DNA of 43,323 nucleotides from Candidatus Moraniibacteriota bacterium (GCA_030679995.1 JAUXSK010000025.1:1-43323); one strand, 5' to 3'. Numbered from the stretch's first letter, positions 23,243-32,398 are shown. The notes: generated from the letters alone by a model not told the origin. A program made the numbers and translations.

Positions 23243-23647
23243 TTACCAGACTTCACAAACAACCTCTCCGCCCAAGCCCTGTTTCCTCGCTTCAAAGCCG
23301 GTCATAACGCCCTTCGGAGTGGAAATAATGGAAATACCGAAATTATTTTTAACCGACCGTATATCCTTGCTTTTAACATAAATCCGCTGGCCTTCCTTGC
23401 TCACCCGTTTGATTTCTTTGATAGCAGGCAATTTCTTGGTATTGGAAACCCGGTGGTATTTCAATTCGATTTTCATATTTTCAATCGCATCCGCTTTTTC
23501 TTTCGCAACTGCCGCCACAAAACCTTCCTTTTCAAGGATTTTCGCGATAGCCAATTTCAACTTGGATGCGCCGACAACGACATCCTGATGCCCCGCTTGC
23601 TGGGCATTCCTTATTCTGGTTAACATTTCCGCTATAGGATCTAACAT
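23243..23647 (-). CDS. rpsH: 30S ribosomal protein uS8 (134 aa)
   Basis: DPIAEMLTRIRNAQQAGH at the start and GISIISTPKGVMTGFEARKQGLGGEVVCEVW at the end are the S8 hallmarks. The central KRVSKEGQRIYV block is normal. The 120-nt spacer to rpsN contains a hairpin (GACTTGATT/AATCGAGTC near 23685-23707) and no gene. Confidence 0.96.
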   Translation of the reverse strand: MLDPIAEMLTRIRNAQQAGHQDVVVGASKLKLAIAKILEKEGFVAAVAKEKADAIENMKIELKYHRVSNTKKLPAIKEIKRVSKEGQRIYVKSKDIRSVKNNFGISIISTPKGVMTGFEARKQGLGGEVVCEVW

Positions 23648-23767
23648 AATTTTTCGCTTAGTTATTGGTTCACTCGCCTCGATTCGACTTGATTGTCAAA
23701 TCGAGTCAAAACGGGCTGCCAACTATTCAACTAAGATTATTGGCTGATAACGATTAACATTTATAAT

Positions 23768-23953
23768 TTACCAACTCGATTTCTTTACACCTGGAATCTG
23801 ACCTGTACTCGCTAATTCCCTGAAGCAAATCCTGCAGATATCAAATGCCCGCATATATCCATGCTTCCTTCCGCATCTCCAACACCGCTTCACTTCCCGG
23901 GTTGAAAATTTTGGTGTTTTTCGAGCTCTAGCTTCAACAGATTTTTTCGCCAT
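23768..23953 (-). CDS. rpsN: 30S ribosomal protein uS14, zinc-binding type Z (61 aa)
   Basis: Short form with CWRC and CRIC, a four-Cys zinc site, and [20 protein letters not shown]. It ends IPGVKKSSW, as is standard. Lies between rplE and rpsH. Confidence 0.97.
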   Translation of the reverse strand: MAKKSVEARARKTPKFSTREVKRCWRCGRKHGYMRAFDICRICFRELASTGQIPGVKKSSW

Positions 23954-23997
23954 ATCATTTTAAAACTTAATTCTAATTTTCCCCTATTATATTGCTT

Positions 23998-24543
23998 TTA
24001 GTCTTTTTTAAACGGGAACCCCATCAACCTGAACAATTCCAATCCTTCTTTCCGATTCTTGGCGGTCGTAGTGATATTGATCTGGAACCCGACGATATTT
24101 TTTACGTTTTCTGCCATAATTTCCGGAAATATCGTGTGTTCTTTGATACCCAGATTGAAATTTCCACCGGCATCGACTGTCGATTCTTTGATGCCCTGGA
24201 AATCCCGTACGCGAGGGATGGCGGATCTGACCAATTTTTCAATGAAGTCCCATTTTCTTTTTCCCCGCAGAGTGACCTTGATTCCGACTTCCTGTCCTTC
24301 GCGGACCTTGAATCCCGCAATCGACTTCTTTGCCTGGGTCATAACCGGCTTTTGCCCGGTAATCGCCACCATAGTTTTCTTCACATCATCAACCAAACCG
24401 GAGTCTTTGATGAATTTACCGATTCCGACATTGATCACGACTTTTTCAATCCTCGGCACCTGCAAGACGCTCTTGAAACCGAAAAGCTTCTTCATCTCAG
24501 CCGCGACCTCCTTATTATATTTACTCTTAATTGATTCGTACAT
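23998..24543 (-). CDS. rplE: 50S ribosomal protein uL5 (about 181 aa)
   Basis: Binds 5S rRNA and the P-site tRNA elbow. KSVLQVPRIEKVVINVGIG, ITGQKPVMTQAKKSIAGFKVREGQEVGIKVTLRG and the C-terminal FNLGIKEHTIFPEI are diagnostic. The start MYESIKSKYNKEV at 24543 is chosen because the upstream extension to 24609 runs into rplX and is not conserved. Confidence 0.96.
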   Translation of the reverse strand: MYESIKSKYNKEVAAEMKKLFGFKSVLQVPRIEKVVINVGIGKFIKDSGLVDDVKKTMVAITGQKPVMTQAKKSIAGFKVREGQEVGIKVTLRGKRKWDFIEKLVRSAIPRVRDFQGIKESTVDAGGNFNLGIKEHTIFPEIMAENVKNIVGFQINITTTAKNRKEGLELFRLMGFPFKKD

Positions 24544-24550
24544 ATTTTTC

Positions 24551-24856
24551 TTATAATTCCGCTTTACATTGCTTACAAATCCTAAATTTGTTCTTTTCCG
24601 TAACGCCATATCCGACTCGGGTAGGCTTTCCGCATTTAGGGCAAACTAACATGACATTGGAGATATCGGCCTTGCCCGGAATTTCTATCCGCTGTCCGCT
24701 CTCGCCTTCCTTCCTGGGTTTGACATGCTTTTTCACGATATTCACGCCTTCGACGACAATCTTGTTTTCAGCGGAAATAACCCGCAAAACCTTGCCGGTC
24801 TTCCCCCGGTCTTTGCCTGCCAATATCTTGACTTGATCATTTTTCTTAATTTTCAT
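24551..24856 (-). CDS. rplX: 50S ribosomal protein uL24 with zinc-ribbon tail (101 aa)
   Basis: KOW domain at the start (KNDQVKILAGKDRGKTGKVLRV) and ISNVMLVCPKCGKPTRVGYG near residues 66-85. CPKC and CKQC form a C-terminal zinc ribbon found in several bacterial L24 proteins. Lies between rplN and rplE. Confidence 0.96.
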   Translation of the reverse strand: MKIKKNDQVKILAGKDRGKTGKVLRVISAENKIVVEGVNIVKKHVKPRKEGESGQRIEIPGKADISNVMLVCPKCGKPTRVGYGVTEKNKFRICKQCKAEL

Positions 24857-24910
24857 AAATATGTCTTATTTGTCCTATTAGTCCCGTCTGTCCTATGGTT
24901 TTCTAAAAAA

Positions 24911-25276
24911 TTACAATACCTCAGGAGCCAATGAAATTATTTTACTATATCCCTTTTCCCTGATCTCCCTGGCAATCGGACCGAAGATTCTGGTTCCTTT
25001 CGGTTCCTTCCCGTCCAAAATCACGGCTGCATTCTCATCGAATCTGATATAGGTGCCGTCTTTCCTTCTGATCGCTTTGACTTGGCGGACGATGACAGCC
25101 TTCACTTTCTCACCTTTCTTTACCAATCCTCGCGGTTCCGCTGATTTGATGGAGGCGACGACGATGTCACCGATCTGCGCATATCTTTTTTTCGAACCGC
25201 CAAGAACCTTGAAGCATTTCATAATTTTTGCTCCGGAATTATCAGCTGATTTCAATATTGTCTCTGCTTGTATCAT
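24911..25276 (-). CDS. rplN: 50S ribosomal protein uL14 (121 aa)
   Basis: [37 protein letters not shown] and the C-terminal [26 protein letters not shown] are standard L14. The length is normal. The order rpsQ-rplN-rplX is canonical. Confidence 0.97.
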   Translation of the reverse strand: MIQAETILKSADNSGAKIMKCFKVLGGSKKRYAQIGDIVVASIKSAEPRGLVKKGEKVKAVIVRQVKAIRRKDGTYIRFDENAAVILDGKEPKGTRIFGPIAREIREKGYSKIISLAPEVL

Positions 25277-25359
25277 ATTTTTTCTTAAAACCTGGAACCT
25301 ATAATCTGCGACCGTTTATGCAAATTTATTTTGCGGGTGCGGATTGCGGGTTGCGGGAT

Positions 25360-25608
25360 CTATACTACTTTATAACGTTTATCTTTGCTCATCGGCCTGC
25401 ATGGGATTATCTCGACAATATCGCCTATCTTATACTTTCCGTCTTCATCATGCGCCTTATATCTCTTGGTTGATTTGTATTTCTTATGGTATTTCGGATG
25501 AGTTTTAAAGCTATCGACAGCCACAACAACCGTTTTTGCCGTCTTATCGCTGACGACGACGCCCTTTTTCTTGATAATTATCTTGCCTTGCTCTAAATTC
25601 TTTTCCAT
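25360..25608 (-). CDS. rpsQ: 30S ribosomal protein uS17 (82 aa)
   Basis: KKGVVVSDKTAKTVVVAVDSFKTHPKYHKKYKSTKRYKAHDE and a C-terminal GDIVEIIPCRPMSKDKRYKVV are the S17 OB-fold hallmarks. The N-terminus is slightly longer than in E. coli. Confidence 0.96.
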   Translation of the reverse strand: MEKNLEQGKIIIKKKGVVVSDKTAKTVVVAVDSFKTHPKYHKKYKSTKRYKAHDEDGKYKIGDIVEIIPCRPMSKDKRYKVV

Positions 25609-25620
25609 TTTTTTTAAAAA

Positions 25621-25806
25621 CTACTTAGTTTCCTTAAGGATAGTTAAAATTTTCGCTATATCCCGCTTGCAATTGCGCATTTCCCGGATATTCTTGACCT
25701 GTTTCGCGGCAATATCAAAACGCAGCTTCCTCACGGCCTCCCGTTTTTCACCTAAGAATTTTTTCAATTCTTCAATGCCTTTTTCCCGTATCTCCTTGAT
25801 TTTCAT
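25621..25806 (-). CDS. rpmC: 50S ribosomal protein uL29 (61 aa)
   Basis: A two-helix protein, MKIKEIREKGIEELKKFLGEKREAVRKLRFDIAAKQVKNIREMRNCKRDIAKILTI. The arrangement L29 followed by S17 and the helical pattern identify it despite low overall conservation. Confidence 0.92.
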   Translation of the reverse strand: MKIKEIREKGIEELKKFLGEKREAVRKLRFDIAAKQVKNIREMRNCKRDIAKILTILKETK

Positions 25807-25832
25807 AATATTGCAAACTTACTTTTTCTTAT

Positions 25833-26243
25833 TTATTCCTGATCTTTAGCGATAAATTTCGACTTGACGCATAATTTATATGCCGCCAATTCCATAGCCT
25901 TCTTGGCGATATCGCCCTTCACGCCGTCCATTTCAAACATAATCCGGCCCGGCCTCACAACCGCCACGAAATGATCAACCGTTCCCTTTCCTTTACCCAT
26001 AGGAACCTCAGAGCCTTTCTTGGTAATTGATTTGTCCGGGAAAATCCTGATCCAGATCTTTCCTCCCCGTTGCACATATCTTGTCATAGCCCTCCGGGCC
26101 GATTCGATTTGGCGAGCGGAAACAAGTCCCGTCTCCAAAGCCTTCAATCCGAAACTTCCGAAACTGACTGAATTTCCCCGGTTTGAATTGCCGCGGATCC
26201 TTCCGCCTCTCTGGACTTTCCTATGCTTTACTTTTTTTGGCAT
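25833..26243 (-). CDS. rplP: 50S ribosomal protein uL16
   Basis: [19 protein letters not shown] at the start, [52 protein letters not shown] in the middle and [20 protein letters not shown] later are diagnostic. The start is set at the second Met (26243), matching the family N-terminus. Confidence 0.96.
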   Translation of the reverse strand: MPKKVKHRKVQRGGRIRGNSNRGNSVSFGSFGLKALETGLVSARQIESARRAMTRYVQRGGKIWIRIFPDKSITKKGSEVPMGKGKGTVDHFVAVVRPGRIMFEMDGVKGDIAKKAMELAAYKLCVKSKFIAKDQE

Positions 26244-26279
26244 TAACATATGCGTGTTCTATTCTATGATCTATGTTTA

Positions 26280-26939
26280 TTATTTCTTTTCCTCGTTATT
26301 GAATACTTCCCCCTTATACAACCAGACCTTCACTCCTAATGTCCCATAGGTCGTATACGCGGTCGCTCTGGCAAAATCAATATTGGCGCGCAAGGTGTGT
26401 AACGGCAACGTACCTTTGCTTGACCATTCCCTTCGGGCCATTTCAGCTCCGCCCAATCGGCCGGACATCTCGATCTTCACTCCCTTGATTGCGGTATTTT
26501 TCGTAACTTGATCAAGCATCGATTTCATCGCCCGCCTGAAAGCGATCCGCTTCTCCAATTGCTCGGCGATATTCTGCGCGATAAGCAAAGCATTTTCTTC
26601 GAAATTCTTAACTTCCTGGATTTCGATTTTCAAGGTAGTCTTTTTATGTTTGAAAAAATTGGTTTTGACATAATTCTGGACATCTTCAACCCCGCTTCCT
26701 CCCCGACCGATCAAAACACCTGGGCGGGCGGTCTTAATGATAACCCGGATCATCGCAGCCGACCTTTCGATTTCCACTTCGGCAATCGCGGCGGCCTTCC
26801 ACTTCTTCATAATCGCGGACCGCAATTCGATATCTTGTCGAAGATTATCCTTATATTCTTTTTTCCCTCCGAACCATTTGGACTTCCACGTATTCGTGAT
26901 GCCTATTCGGAGTCCGACCGGGTTTACTTTGTGTCCCAT
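26280..26939 (-). CDS. rpsC: 30S ribosomal protein uS3 (219 aa)
   Basis: MGHKVNPVGLRIGITNTWKSKWF, the KH-domain GRGG block (ARPGVLIGRGGSGVEDVQNYV) and the C-terminal GRLGGAEMARREWSSKGTLPLHTLRANIDFARATAYTTYGTLGVKVWLYKGEV are standard S3. Confidence 0.97.
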   Translation of the reverse strand: MGHKVNPVGLRIGITNTWKSKWFGGKKEYKDNLRQDIELRSAIMKKWKAAAIAEVEIERSAAMIRVIIKTARPGVLIGRGGSGVEDVQNYVKTNFFKHKKTTLKIEIQEVKNFEENALLIAQNIAEQLEKRIAFRRAMKSMLDQVTKNTAIKGVKIEMSGRLGGAEMARREWSSKGTLPLHTLRANIDFARATAYTTYGTLGVKVWLYKGEVFNNEEKK

Positions 26940-26987
26940 AAATTCAATAATTTAAAATTTGAAATTTGAAATTTAAAACTTCCAACC
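26940..26987. repeat. AT-rich interspersed repeat between rplV and rpsC
   Basis: TTTAAAATTTGAAATTTGAAATTTAAAAC-type words, the same family as at positions 1-131. A similar short piece lies at 28830-28865 between rplW and rplB. Confidence 0.45.
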
Positions 26988-27560
26988 TTACATTCCGGAT
27001 TTCCGCCTGAAAATCTTATTCGCCCATCCGGCATTTGGCGCATCAGCGGACTTCTTGATCTTACTATTTTCTTTCGTCTTCAATTCTTTGCCTGTGCCAT
27101 CAGCTTTAGCGACTTCTTCGGATTCCTTCTTGCTGGCCAGCATTTCTTTTTCCGCCTTTTTCTTAGCATCTAGGCGTGTCTTTTTTTCTTTTTCCAGCTG
27201 TTCTTTGGTTTTCCTATTCTTGCCTTCAACCCGTTCTTCCACGACTATCTCCATCTGTGTCGATCTTTTTCTGATCGGTGTCGCCCGTCCATATGCTTTA
27301 GGCATCCAACGTTTCAAAGTGATACCTTCTTTGACGACCACGTCCGAAACATACATATTGTCCCTATCGATACCGGAATTATTTTCCCCATTGGCGATAG
27401 CGCTTTCCAACAACTTACTGACGAACGGACTGGTCTTCTTGATTGTCGCATCCAATTGATCCAAGGCATCCTTAACATCCATCCCGATAATAAGATCGGC
27501 CACCAATTTGACTTTGCGGTTCGGCATCCTTAGGTTGTTTAATTTTGCTGATACTTTCAT
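26988..27560 (-). CDS. rplV: 50S ribosomal protein uL22 with long charged C-terminal tail (190 aa)
   Basis: Residues 1-112 are a normal L22: VSAKLNNLRMPNRKVKLVADLIIG, LESAIANGENN and LKRWMPKAYGRATPIRKRSTQMEIVVEER. The remaining 75 or so residues are Lys/Glu/Ala-rich (KEQLEKEKKTRLDAKKKAEKEM and similar), probably helical or disordered, and far longer than the usual 110-aa protein. L22 lines the exit tunnel, so the tail would project from the ribosome surface. Confidence 0.95.
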   Translation of the reverse strand: MKVSAKLNNLRMPNRKVKLVADLIIGMDVKDALDQLDATIKKTSPFVSKLLESAIANGENNSGIDRDNMYVSDVVVKEGITLKRWMPKAYGRATPIRKRSTQMEIVVEERVEGKNRKTKEQLEKEKKTRLDAKKKAEKEMLASKKESEEVAKADGTGKELKTKENSKIKKSADAPNAGWANKIFRRKSGM

Positions 27561-27601
27561 AAATATGTCTTATATGCGTCTTATCGATCTATTTTTAAGT
27601 C

Positions 27602-27946
27602 TTATTTTTTCTTAGCATCCCCGCCGGCCTTGACAGCCTTAGCTGCATCAAGTTCCTTCTGTTTGGCGGCTTGTTCGATTTCTTTCTGCATCTTTCCTCC
27701 GTGCTTGGAGAAAGTCCTGGTCGGTGAGAACTCGCCGAACTTATGACCGACCATCTCTTCAGTCACGAAAACCGGGATGTGTTTTCTGCCATTATGAACA
27801 CCGAAAGTCAATCCGATCATTTCAGGAGAAATAGCACTGTAACGCGCCCAGATATTCATCGTCGATTTATCCCCAGCCGGCCTGTTTTGGATTTTTTTGA
27901 TTATCCGGCTATCTACGAATATTCCTTTTTTTAGACTTCTTGTCAT
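27602..27946 (-). CDS. rpsS: 30S ribosomal protein uS19 with Lys/Ala tail (114 aa)
   Basis: [15 protein letters not shown] and [18 protein letters not shown] are S19 hallmarks. About 20 extra C-terminal residues ([20 protein letters not shown]) extend the usual length. Confidence 0.96.
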   Translation of the reverse strand: MTRSLKKGIFVDSRIIKKIQNRPAGDKSTMNIWARYSAISPEMIGLTFGVHNGRKHIPVFVTEEMVGHKFGEFSPTRTFSKHGGKMQKEIEQAAKQKELDAAKAVKAGGDAKKK

Positions 27947-27983
27947 TATTTTATAAATCTCTAATTAACCTTCGACTTATTCC

Positions 27984-28817
27984 CTATTTCCGTTTCTGTC
28001 TTCGTTTGATTATGAACTTGTTGCTATAAAGTTTCTTCTTACGAGTCTTCTTTCCAAGTGCCGGCTTACCCCAAGGAGTTTTCGGATGTTTAAGTCCGAT
28101 TCCCTGTCGGCCTTCGCCTCCTCCATGCGGATGATCAACCGGATTCATAACCGTACCGCGGACAGCCGGCCTCACTCCCATATGCCGCTTGCGTCCCGCC
28201 TTGCCGATATTCACCGCATTATGTTCAAAATTACTCACTTGTCCAACTGTAGCATAACATTCGCTATTGACCAACCGGATTTCACCGGATGGCATTTTCA
28301 CCTGCGCGGTCTTTTCCTCAACCGCCGTCAGGATCGCGCTTGATCCGGCACCTCTTACTATTTGACCTCCTTTACCGGGAAATAATTCCAAATTACAAAT
28401 AGTCGTACCAGTCGGAATATTCTTAACCTGGGTCCGATTGCCCAACTTGATCGGCGCAGTCGGGGAAGTTAAGATTTCCATACCCGTCTTCATTCCTTCG
28501 GAAGCCAAAATATACCGTTTCTCTCCATCTTTGTAATGGATCAGGGCGATAAAAGACGATCTGTTCGGATCCCTCTCGATAGCTGCGATTTTGCCAGGCA
28601 CCTCTAATTTATCCTGCTTGAAATCAACAATCCGATATCTTCTTTTAGCACCCCCACCTTGATGGCGGACAGAAATCTTGCCGTGCGACCGGCCAGCTTT
28701 GCTTTTTATCGGAGACAACAGAGATTTCTCAGGTTTTTTTCCGGAAACATCGGCCGATTTGACAATCGACATATTCCTTCGTCCGGCGTTATTCTTTTTG
28801 TATACTTTAATTGCCAT
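27984..28817 (-). CDS. rplB: 50S ribosomal protein uL2 (277 aa)
   Basis: GRSHGKISVRHQGGGAKRRYRIVDF, LGNRTQVKNIPTGTTICNLELFPGKGGQIVRGAG and VRPAVRGTVMNPVDHPHGGGEGRQGIG with the peptidyl-transferase-near His are diagnostic. The length is normal. Confidence 0.98.
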   Translation of the reverse strand: MAIKVYKKNNAGRRNMSIVKSADVSGKKPEKSLLSPIKSKAGRSHGKISVRHQGGGAKRRYRIVDFKQDKLEVPGKIAAIERDPNRSSFIALIHYKDGEKRYILASEGMKTGMEILTSPTAPIKLGNRTQVKNIPTGTTICNLELFPGKGGQIVRGAGSSAILTAVEEKTAQVKMPSGEIRLVNSECYATVGQVSNFEHNAVNIGKAGRKRHMGVRPAVRGTVMNPVDHPHGGGEGRQGIGLKHPKTPWGKPALGKKTRKKKLYSNKFIIKRRQKRK

Positions 28818-28871
28818 AATATTCGCTTCGCTAAATTTTAAATCTGAAATTCAAAATTTTTAATTATTTTA

Positions 28872-29216
28872 CTATACTCCTTTGAATAATTCTATCGAAT
28901 CGCCCGCTTTCAATGTCACGATCGCTTTTTTACTGCCAGCTTTAAACCCTGGAGTCCGGCCATAACTCACAGCTCGTCGACGATTATTCAGGGTGTTAAC
29001 GGAAATAACTTTCACTTTATATAATTCCTCTATAGCCGATTTGATTTGGACCTTTGTCGCATCAACCGCCACTTTGAACGAATATTTATTAAGTTCGATA
29101 GCGATAGTGGCCGCTTCAGTGATGATCGGCTCAATCAAAACCCGGTATGCGATACTGTTTGCGCCCGCCTTTTCGGTCCGATTGGCCTTATTAGTTCTTT
29201 TGCTTGTCTGTTTCAT
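28872..29216 (-). CDS. rplW: 50S ribosomal protein uL23 (114 aa)
   Basis: YRVLIEPIITEAATIAIELNKYSFKVAVDATKVQIKSAIEELYKVKVISVNTLN is the L23 fold, with a C-terminal GRTPGFKAGSKKAIVTLKAGDSIELFKGV. A basic N-terminal extension of about 20 residues precedes it. Confidence 0.95.
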   Translation of the reverse strand: MKQTSKRTNKANRTEKAGANSIAYRVLIEPIITEAATIAIELNKYSFKVAVDATKVQIKSAIEELYKVKVISVNTLNNRRRAVSYGRTPGFKAGSKKAIVTLKAGDSIELFKGV

Positions 29217-29255
29217 TTCGTTTAATCTCCGTAATAAAATAAATTGTGCGGTTTA

Positions 29256-29891
29256 TTATGCTTTAGATTGGTATTTATCTTCCAAATATTTTATCGAATC
29301 CTGGCTCAATACCAGATTTTTGTTATTCAACATATCCAAAACGTTCAATTTCTCAACCAAGATATTGTTAACTTTTTCGATATTCCGGCTGTATGCGCGC
29401 AAACCCCTTTCTTCCACGGAAAATCCGATCAGCATCCGCCCCTTGATTTCCAAATTTTTCAAAATCCGCGCCATTTCTTTGGTTTTATTCTCATTCAGTG
29501 ACAGCTTGTCTAAGACAACCATTTCTCCATCCCGCAATTTTGCGCTAAGCACGGTCGCGATAGCCTTGGTATTCATCTTTTTATTGATCTTCTTCTTGAA
29601 ATTCCGTTCATTGGTCGGTCCGAAAGCCACTCCTCCACCTCTCCAGGTCGGAGTCCGGCTGGAACCTACCCGGGCGCGTCCGGTACCCTTCTGTTTCCAG
29701 GGCTTGATACCTGATCCTGATCGCTCACCACGGGTCTTAGTATGCGCCAACACCTGTCTTTGGTTAGCTCCCAACGAAACGAATACTTGGTGAACCAAGT
29801 CATCATTCGCCGGCAACCCGAAAACCGCGTCAGATATTTCAATTTCCTTCACTTCCTTGCCTTCGATATTATATAGTTTGACCTTAGCCAT
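29256..29891 (-). CDS. rplD: 50S ribosomal protein uL4 (211 aa)
   Basis: TRGERSGSGIKPWKQKGTGRARVGSSRTPTWRGGGVAFGP is the extended tunnel loop of L4. The order rplC-rplD-rplW is canonical. The C-terminus is of normal type. In many bacteria L4 autoregulates this operon. Confidence 0.96.
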   Translation of the reverse strand: MAKVKLYNIEGKEVKEIEISDAVFGLPANDDLVHQVFVSLGANQRQVLAHTKTRGERSGSGIKPWKQKGTGRARVGSSRTPTWRGGGVAFGPTNERNFKKKINKKMNTKAIATVLSAKLRDGEMVVLDKLSLNENKTKEMARILKNLEIKGRMLIGFSVEERGLRAYSRNIEKVNNILVEKLNVLDMLNNKNLVLSQDSIKYLEDKYQSKA

Positions 29892-29896
29892 TGTTT

Positions 29897-30460
29897 TTAT
29901 TTAACGGTATAAATTTCAATTACAGCACCTGAAACTCCTGGAACAGCACCTTGCAATGCCATCAGATTTTTCTCCTTATCTATCAAAACGATTTTGACAT
30001 TCTTGCTTGTTACGCGCTTGCCGCCCATCCGGCCAGCCATCCGCTTGCCTTTGATGACATGCTCCGGATAACCCGCACCGATCGAACCAGGCGCACGCAA
30101 ATCATGCTTATGTCCATGTGAAGCAGCTGACCCCTTAAATCCGTGCCGTTTGACCACTCCCTGAAAACCTTTGGCCTTTCCAAGTCCGCTCACATTGACT
30201 TTGTCTCCAATCTCGAACGAATCAACACTGATTTCATCCCCAACTTTCACTTCAGCGGAAACGCCTTTGAATTCTTTTTTATAAACCTTATTCTTGGTTT
30301 TCGCCATTTCAACCTGCACCGCCACATATCCATCCGTCTCCTCATTGCGGACCATTGAAACCTTGGAAGAGCATTCTACCAAAGTCACATTCAAAGCCTC
30401 ACGAGCTTCATTGAAGATCGTAGTCATTCCAAGTTTTTTGCCTAATATGAATTTTGCCAT
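29897..30460 (-). CDS. rplC: 50S ribosomal protein uL3 (187 aa)
   Basis: MAKFILGKKLGMTTIF at the start, VSGLGKAKGFQGVVKRHGFKGSAASHGHKHDLRAPGSIGAGYPEHVIKGKRMAGRMGGKRVT in the middle. It is about 20 residues shorter than E. coli L3, mostly in the N-terminal barrel. It follows rpsJ after an unusually long 141-nt spacer. Confidence 0.96.
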   Translation of the reverse strand: MAKFILGKKLGMTTIFNEAREALNVTLVECSSKVSMVRNEETDGYVAVQVEMAKTKNKVYKKEFKGVSAEVKVGDEISVDSFEIGDKVNVSGLGKAKGFQGVVKRHGFKGSAASHGHKHDLRAPGSIGAGYPEHVIKGKRMAGRMGGKRVTSKNVKIVLIDKEKNLMALQGAVPGVSGAVIEIYTVK

Positions 30461-30486
30461 GGTCTTTTTTTACAAATAAAAAATCA

Positions 30487-30580
30487 GGTATCCACAAGCC
30501 AGTTATCTCAGTCATGGGGCTTAGTACCCGATTTAACTTTCTGGTTGAGTATCTCCCGCCTAAGCGGGGACTTTAACTAG
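30487..30580 (-). promoter_or_regulatory. structured leader between rpsJ and rplC, possible r-protein control element
   Basis: On the minus strand a GC hairpin (CCCGC-TTAG-GCGGG near 30555-30568) is followed by a long-range stem CCA..GTTA/TAACTGG (30544-30534 with 30505-30499) enclosing a GGG/CCC hairpin. It is longer and more structured than any other spacer in this operon and has no open frame. It could be a binding site for an autoregulatory protein such as L4 or L3; this is inference. Confidence 0.4.
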
Positions 30581-30601
30581 TATTTTATATATTTTTCCAA
30601 A

Positions 30602-30928
30602 CTACATCTTTATTTCGATATCCACTCCGGCTGGTAAATCCAGATTCGTCAAGCTGTCAATCGTTTTAGGAGTCGGACTCCAGATATCAATAATCCTTTT
30701 GTGCATCCGCATCTCATACTGATCCCTAGCATCCTTATTGACAAAAGTGGATTTGTTGACGGTGAATTTCCTGATTTCAGTCGGCAATGGAACCGGACCG
30801 GTAATCGTCGCGCCTGATCTTTCAGCTGTTTCAACGATTTGTCTGGCTGATCGGTCGATAATCTTATGGTCGTAGGCCTTGATCTTTATCCTGATCCTAG
30901 ATTTTGCTTCTTCTTCCTTTTTTATCAT
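30602..30928 (-). CDS. rpsJ: 30S ribosomal protein uS10 (108 aa)
   Basis: [39 protein letters not shown] and [38 protein letters not shown] are diagnostic. It is the first gene of the S10 operon, downstream of tuf, with its own promoter. Confidence 0.97.
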   Translation of the reverse strand: MIKKEEEAKSRIRIKIKAYDHKIIDRSARQIVETAERSGATITGPVPLPTEIRKFTVNKSTFVNKDARDQYEMRMHKRIIDIWSPTPKTIDSLTNLDLPAGVDIEIKM

Positions 30929-30966
30929 TTTTTTTAATGAAAACCGCCTTAGTTATGTGTTTATAA

Positions 30967-30995
30967 ATTTTACTCTATAAGACCGCTTATGTCAA
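30967..30995 (-). promoter_or_regulatory. near-consensus promoter of the S10 operon
   Basis: TTGACA (30995-30990), exactly 17 nt, then TAAAAT (30972-30967) on the minus strand, with transcription predicted near 30960 and rpsJ starting at 30928. The -35 and upstream spacer lie inside the right part of a perfect inverted repeat (30981-31013), which suggests regulation. Confidence 0.75.
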
Positions 30996-31013
30996 ATATT
31001 TCCATAAGCGGTC
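30981..31013. repeat. 11-bp perfect inverted repeat (hairpin) after tuf, overlapping the rpsJ promoter
   Basis: GACCGCTTATG and CATAAGCGGTC are perfect complements with an 11-nt loop, starting 13 nt after the tuf stop. There is no T-run after the stem on the minus strand, so it is a poor terminator. It may be an mRNA 3' stabiliser, a processing site or an operator. Confidence 0.6.
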
Positions 31014-31025
31014 CGAAGAGTCAAC

Positions 31026-32219
31026 TTATTTGATGATTTTCGTAACAACTCCGGCTCCGACCGTCCGGCCACCTTCGCGGATCGCGAACCTCATTCCGTC
31101 TTCCATCGCCACAGGAGCGCCCAATTTGACGTTGAAGTTGATAGTATCCCCAGGCATAACCATTTCGGTTCCTTCTGGAAGGATCACTTCGCCAGTCACA
31201 TCGGTTGTCCGGACATAGAATTGCGGTTTGTAACCCTTGAAGAATGGGGTATGTCTTCCACCTTCTTCCTTGGTCAAGATATATACTTCGCCTTCAAATT
31301 CAGTGTGCGGAGTGATCGAACCTGGTTTAGCCAAAACTTGGCCGCGCTCGACATCCTCTTTCTTTATTCCACGAAGCAAAAGTCCGGCGTTATCTCCAGC
31401 CCGTCCCTCGGAAAGAGATTTATTGAACATTTCAATTCCAGTCACTACGGTCTTGGCAGTTGGGCGGATTCCGACGATTTCAATTTCCTCATTGATTTTA
31501 ATCGTACCTCTTTCAATCCTTCCAGTTACTACGGTTCCTCGACCCTCGATTGAAAAAATATCTTCGATCGGCAATAGGAAAGGTTTTTCAGTTTCACGCA
31601 CCGGGTCTGGAATTTTCTCATCGACTGCCGCAATCAGATCCCAAATCGGCTTAGCCGCTTCATCATCCGCTGATTTTGATTCCAACGCTTTCAAAGCTGA
31701 ACCTCGGATAACTTTGGCATTATCACCATCAAATTCATATTTTGTCAACAGTTCCCGTACTTCAGCCTCGACCAATTCCACCAATTCCTCATCATCCACC
31801 ATATCAACCTTATTCAAGAAAACCACGATTTCCGGCACACCCACTTGTTTAGCCAAAAGGATGTGTTCGCGGGTCTGCGGCATCGGACCGTCGGTCGCAG
31901 CCACTACCAGGATAGCACCATCCATCTGGGCAGCACCGGTAATCATATTTTTGATATAGTCGGCATGTCCCGGACAGTCGACGTGCGCGTAATGTCTTTT
32001 TTCAGATTCATATTCACAGTGAGCAGTCGCGATGGTAATACCCCGCTCTTTTTCCTCCGGAGCCTTGTCGATTTCATCAATTCCCTTTTCCTTGGCTTGT
32101 CCTTTAAAAGCCAAGACGTGCAGGATAGCTGCGGTCAGGGTTGTTTTGCCATGATCGACATGTCCGATCGTACCGACATTAACGTGGGGCTTGGTTCTTT
32201 CAAATTGTCCTACTGCCAT
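31026..32219 (-). CDS. tuf: translation elongation factor EF-Tu (397 aa)
   Basis: GTPase that brings aminoacyl-tRNA to the ribosome. [14 protein letters not shown] (P-loop), [12 protein letters not shown] (switch II), NKVDMVDD and GSALKAL are visible, with the complete domains 2 and 3 and the C-terminal [15 protein letters not shown]. The length is normal. It is read from two tandem promoters and precedes the S10 operon. Confidence 0.98.
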   Translation of the reverse strand: MAVGQFERTKPHVNVGTIGHVDHGKTTLTAAILHVLAFKGQAKEKGIDEIDKAPEEKERGITIATAHCEYESEKRHYAHVDCPGHADYIKNMITGAAQMDGAILVVAATDGPMPQTREHILLAKQVGVPEIVVFLNKVDMVDDEELVELVEAEVRELLTKYEFDGDNAKVIRGSALKALESKSADDEAAKPIWDLIAAVDEKIPDPVRETEKPFLLPIEDIFSIEGRGTVVTGRIERGTIKINEEIEIVGIRPTAKTVVTGIEMFNKSLSEGRAGDNAGLLLRGIKKEDVERGQVLAKPGSITPHTEFEGEVYILTKEEGGRHTPFFKGYKPQFYVRTTDVTGEVILPEGTEMVMPGDTINFNVKLGAPVAMEDGMRFAIREGGRTVGAGVVTKIIK

Positions 32220-32351
32220 ATTTTTAATTTATACTCGAGTTACTCACGAATTTCCGCCAGAGGCAGTTCAGCCTAGGGCTGAAAATCCGGAATAAAAACC
32301 CGGATTCGCAAATAATTACGAATTAATTTATTATTTTATTTAACAAAATAT

Positions 32352-32380
32352 ATTTTATATCATCTCTCGATTTTTGGCAA
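32352..32380 (-). promoter_or_regulatory. tuf promoter P2 (proximal)
   Basis: TTGCCA (32380-32375), 17 nt, TAAAAT (32357-32352) on the minus strand. The leader of about 125 nt contains two hairpins, AATCCGG/CCGGATT (32276-32310 region) and CAGCC/GGCTG, which may affect tuf expression. The spacer 32220-32552 holds no gene; it holds P1, P2 and a DnaA-box-like site. Confidence 0.7.
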
Positions 32381-32398
32381 GTTTTGTGGATTTTTGCC

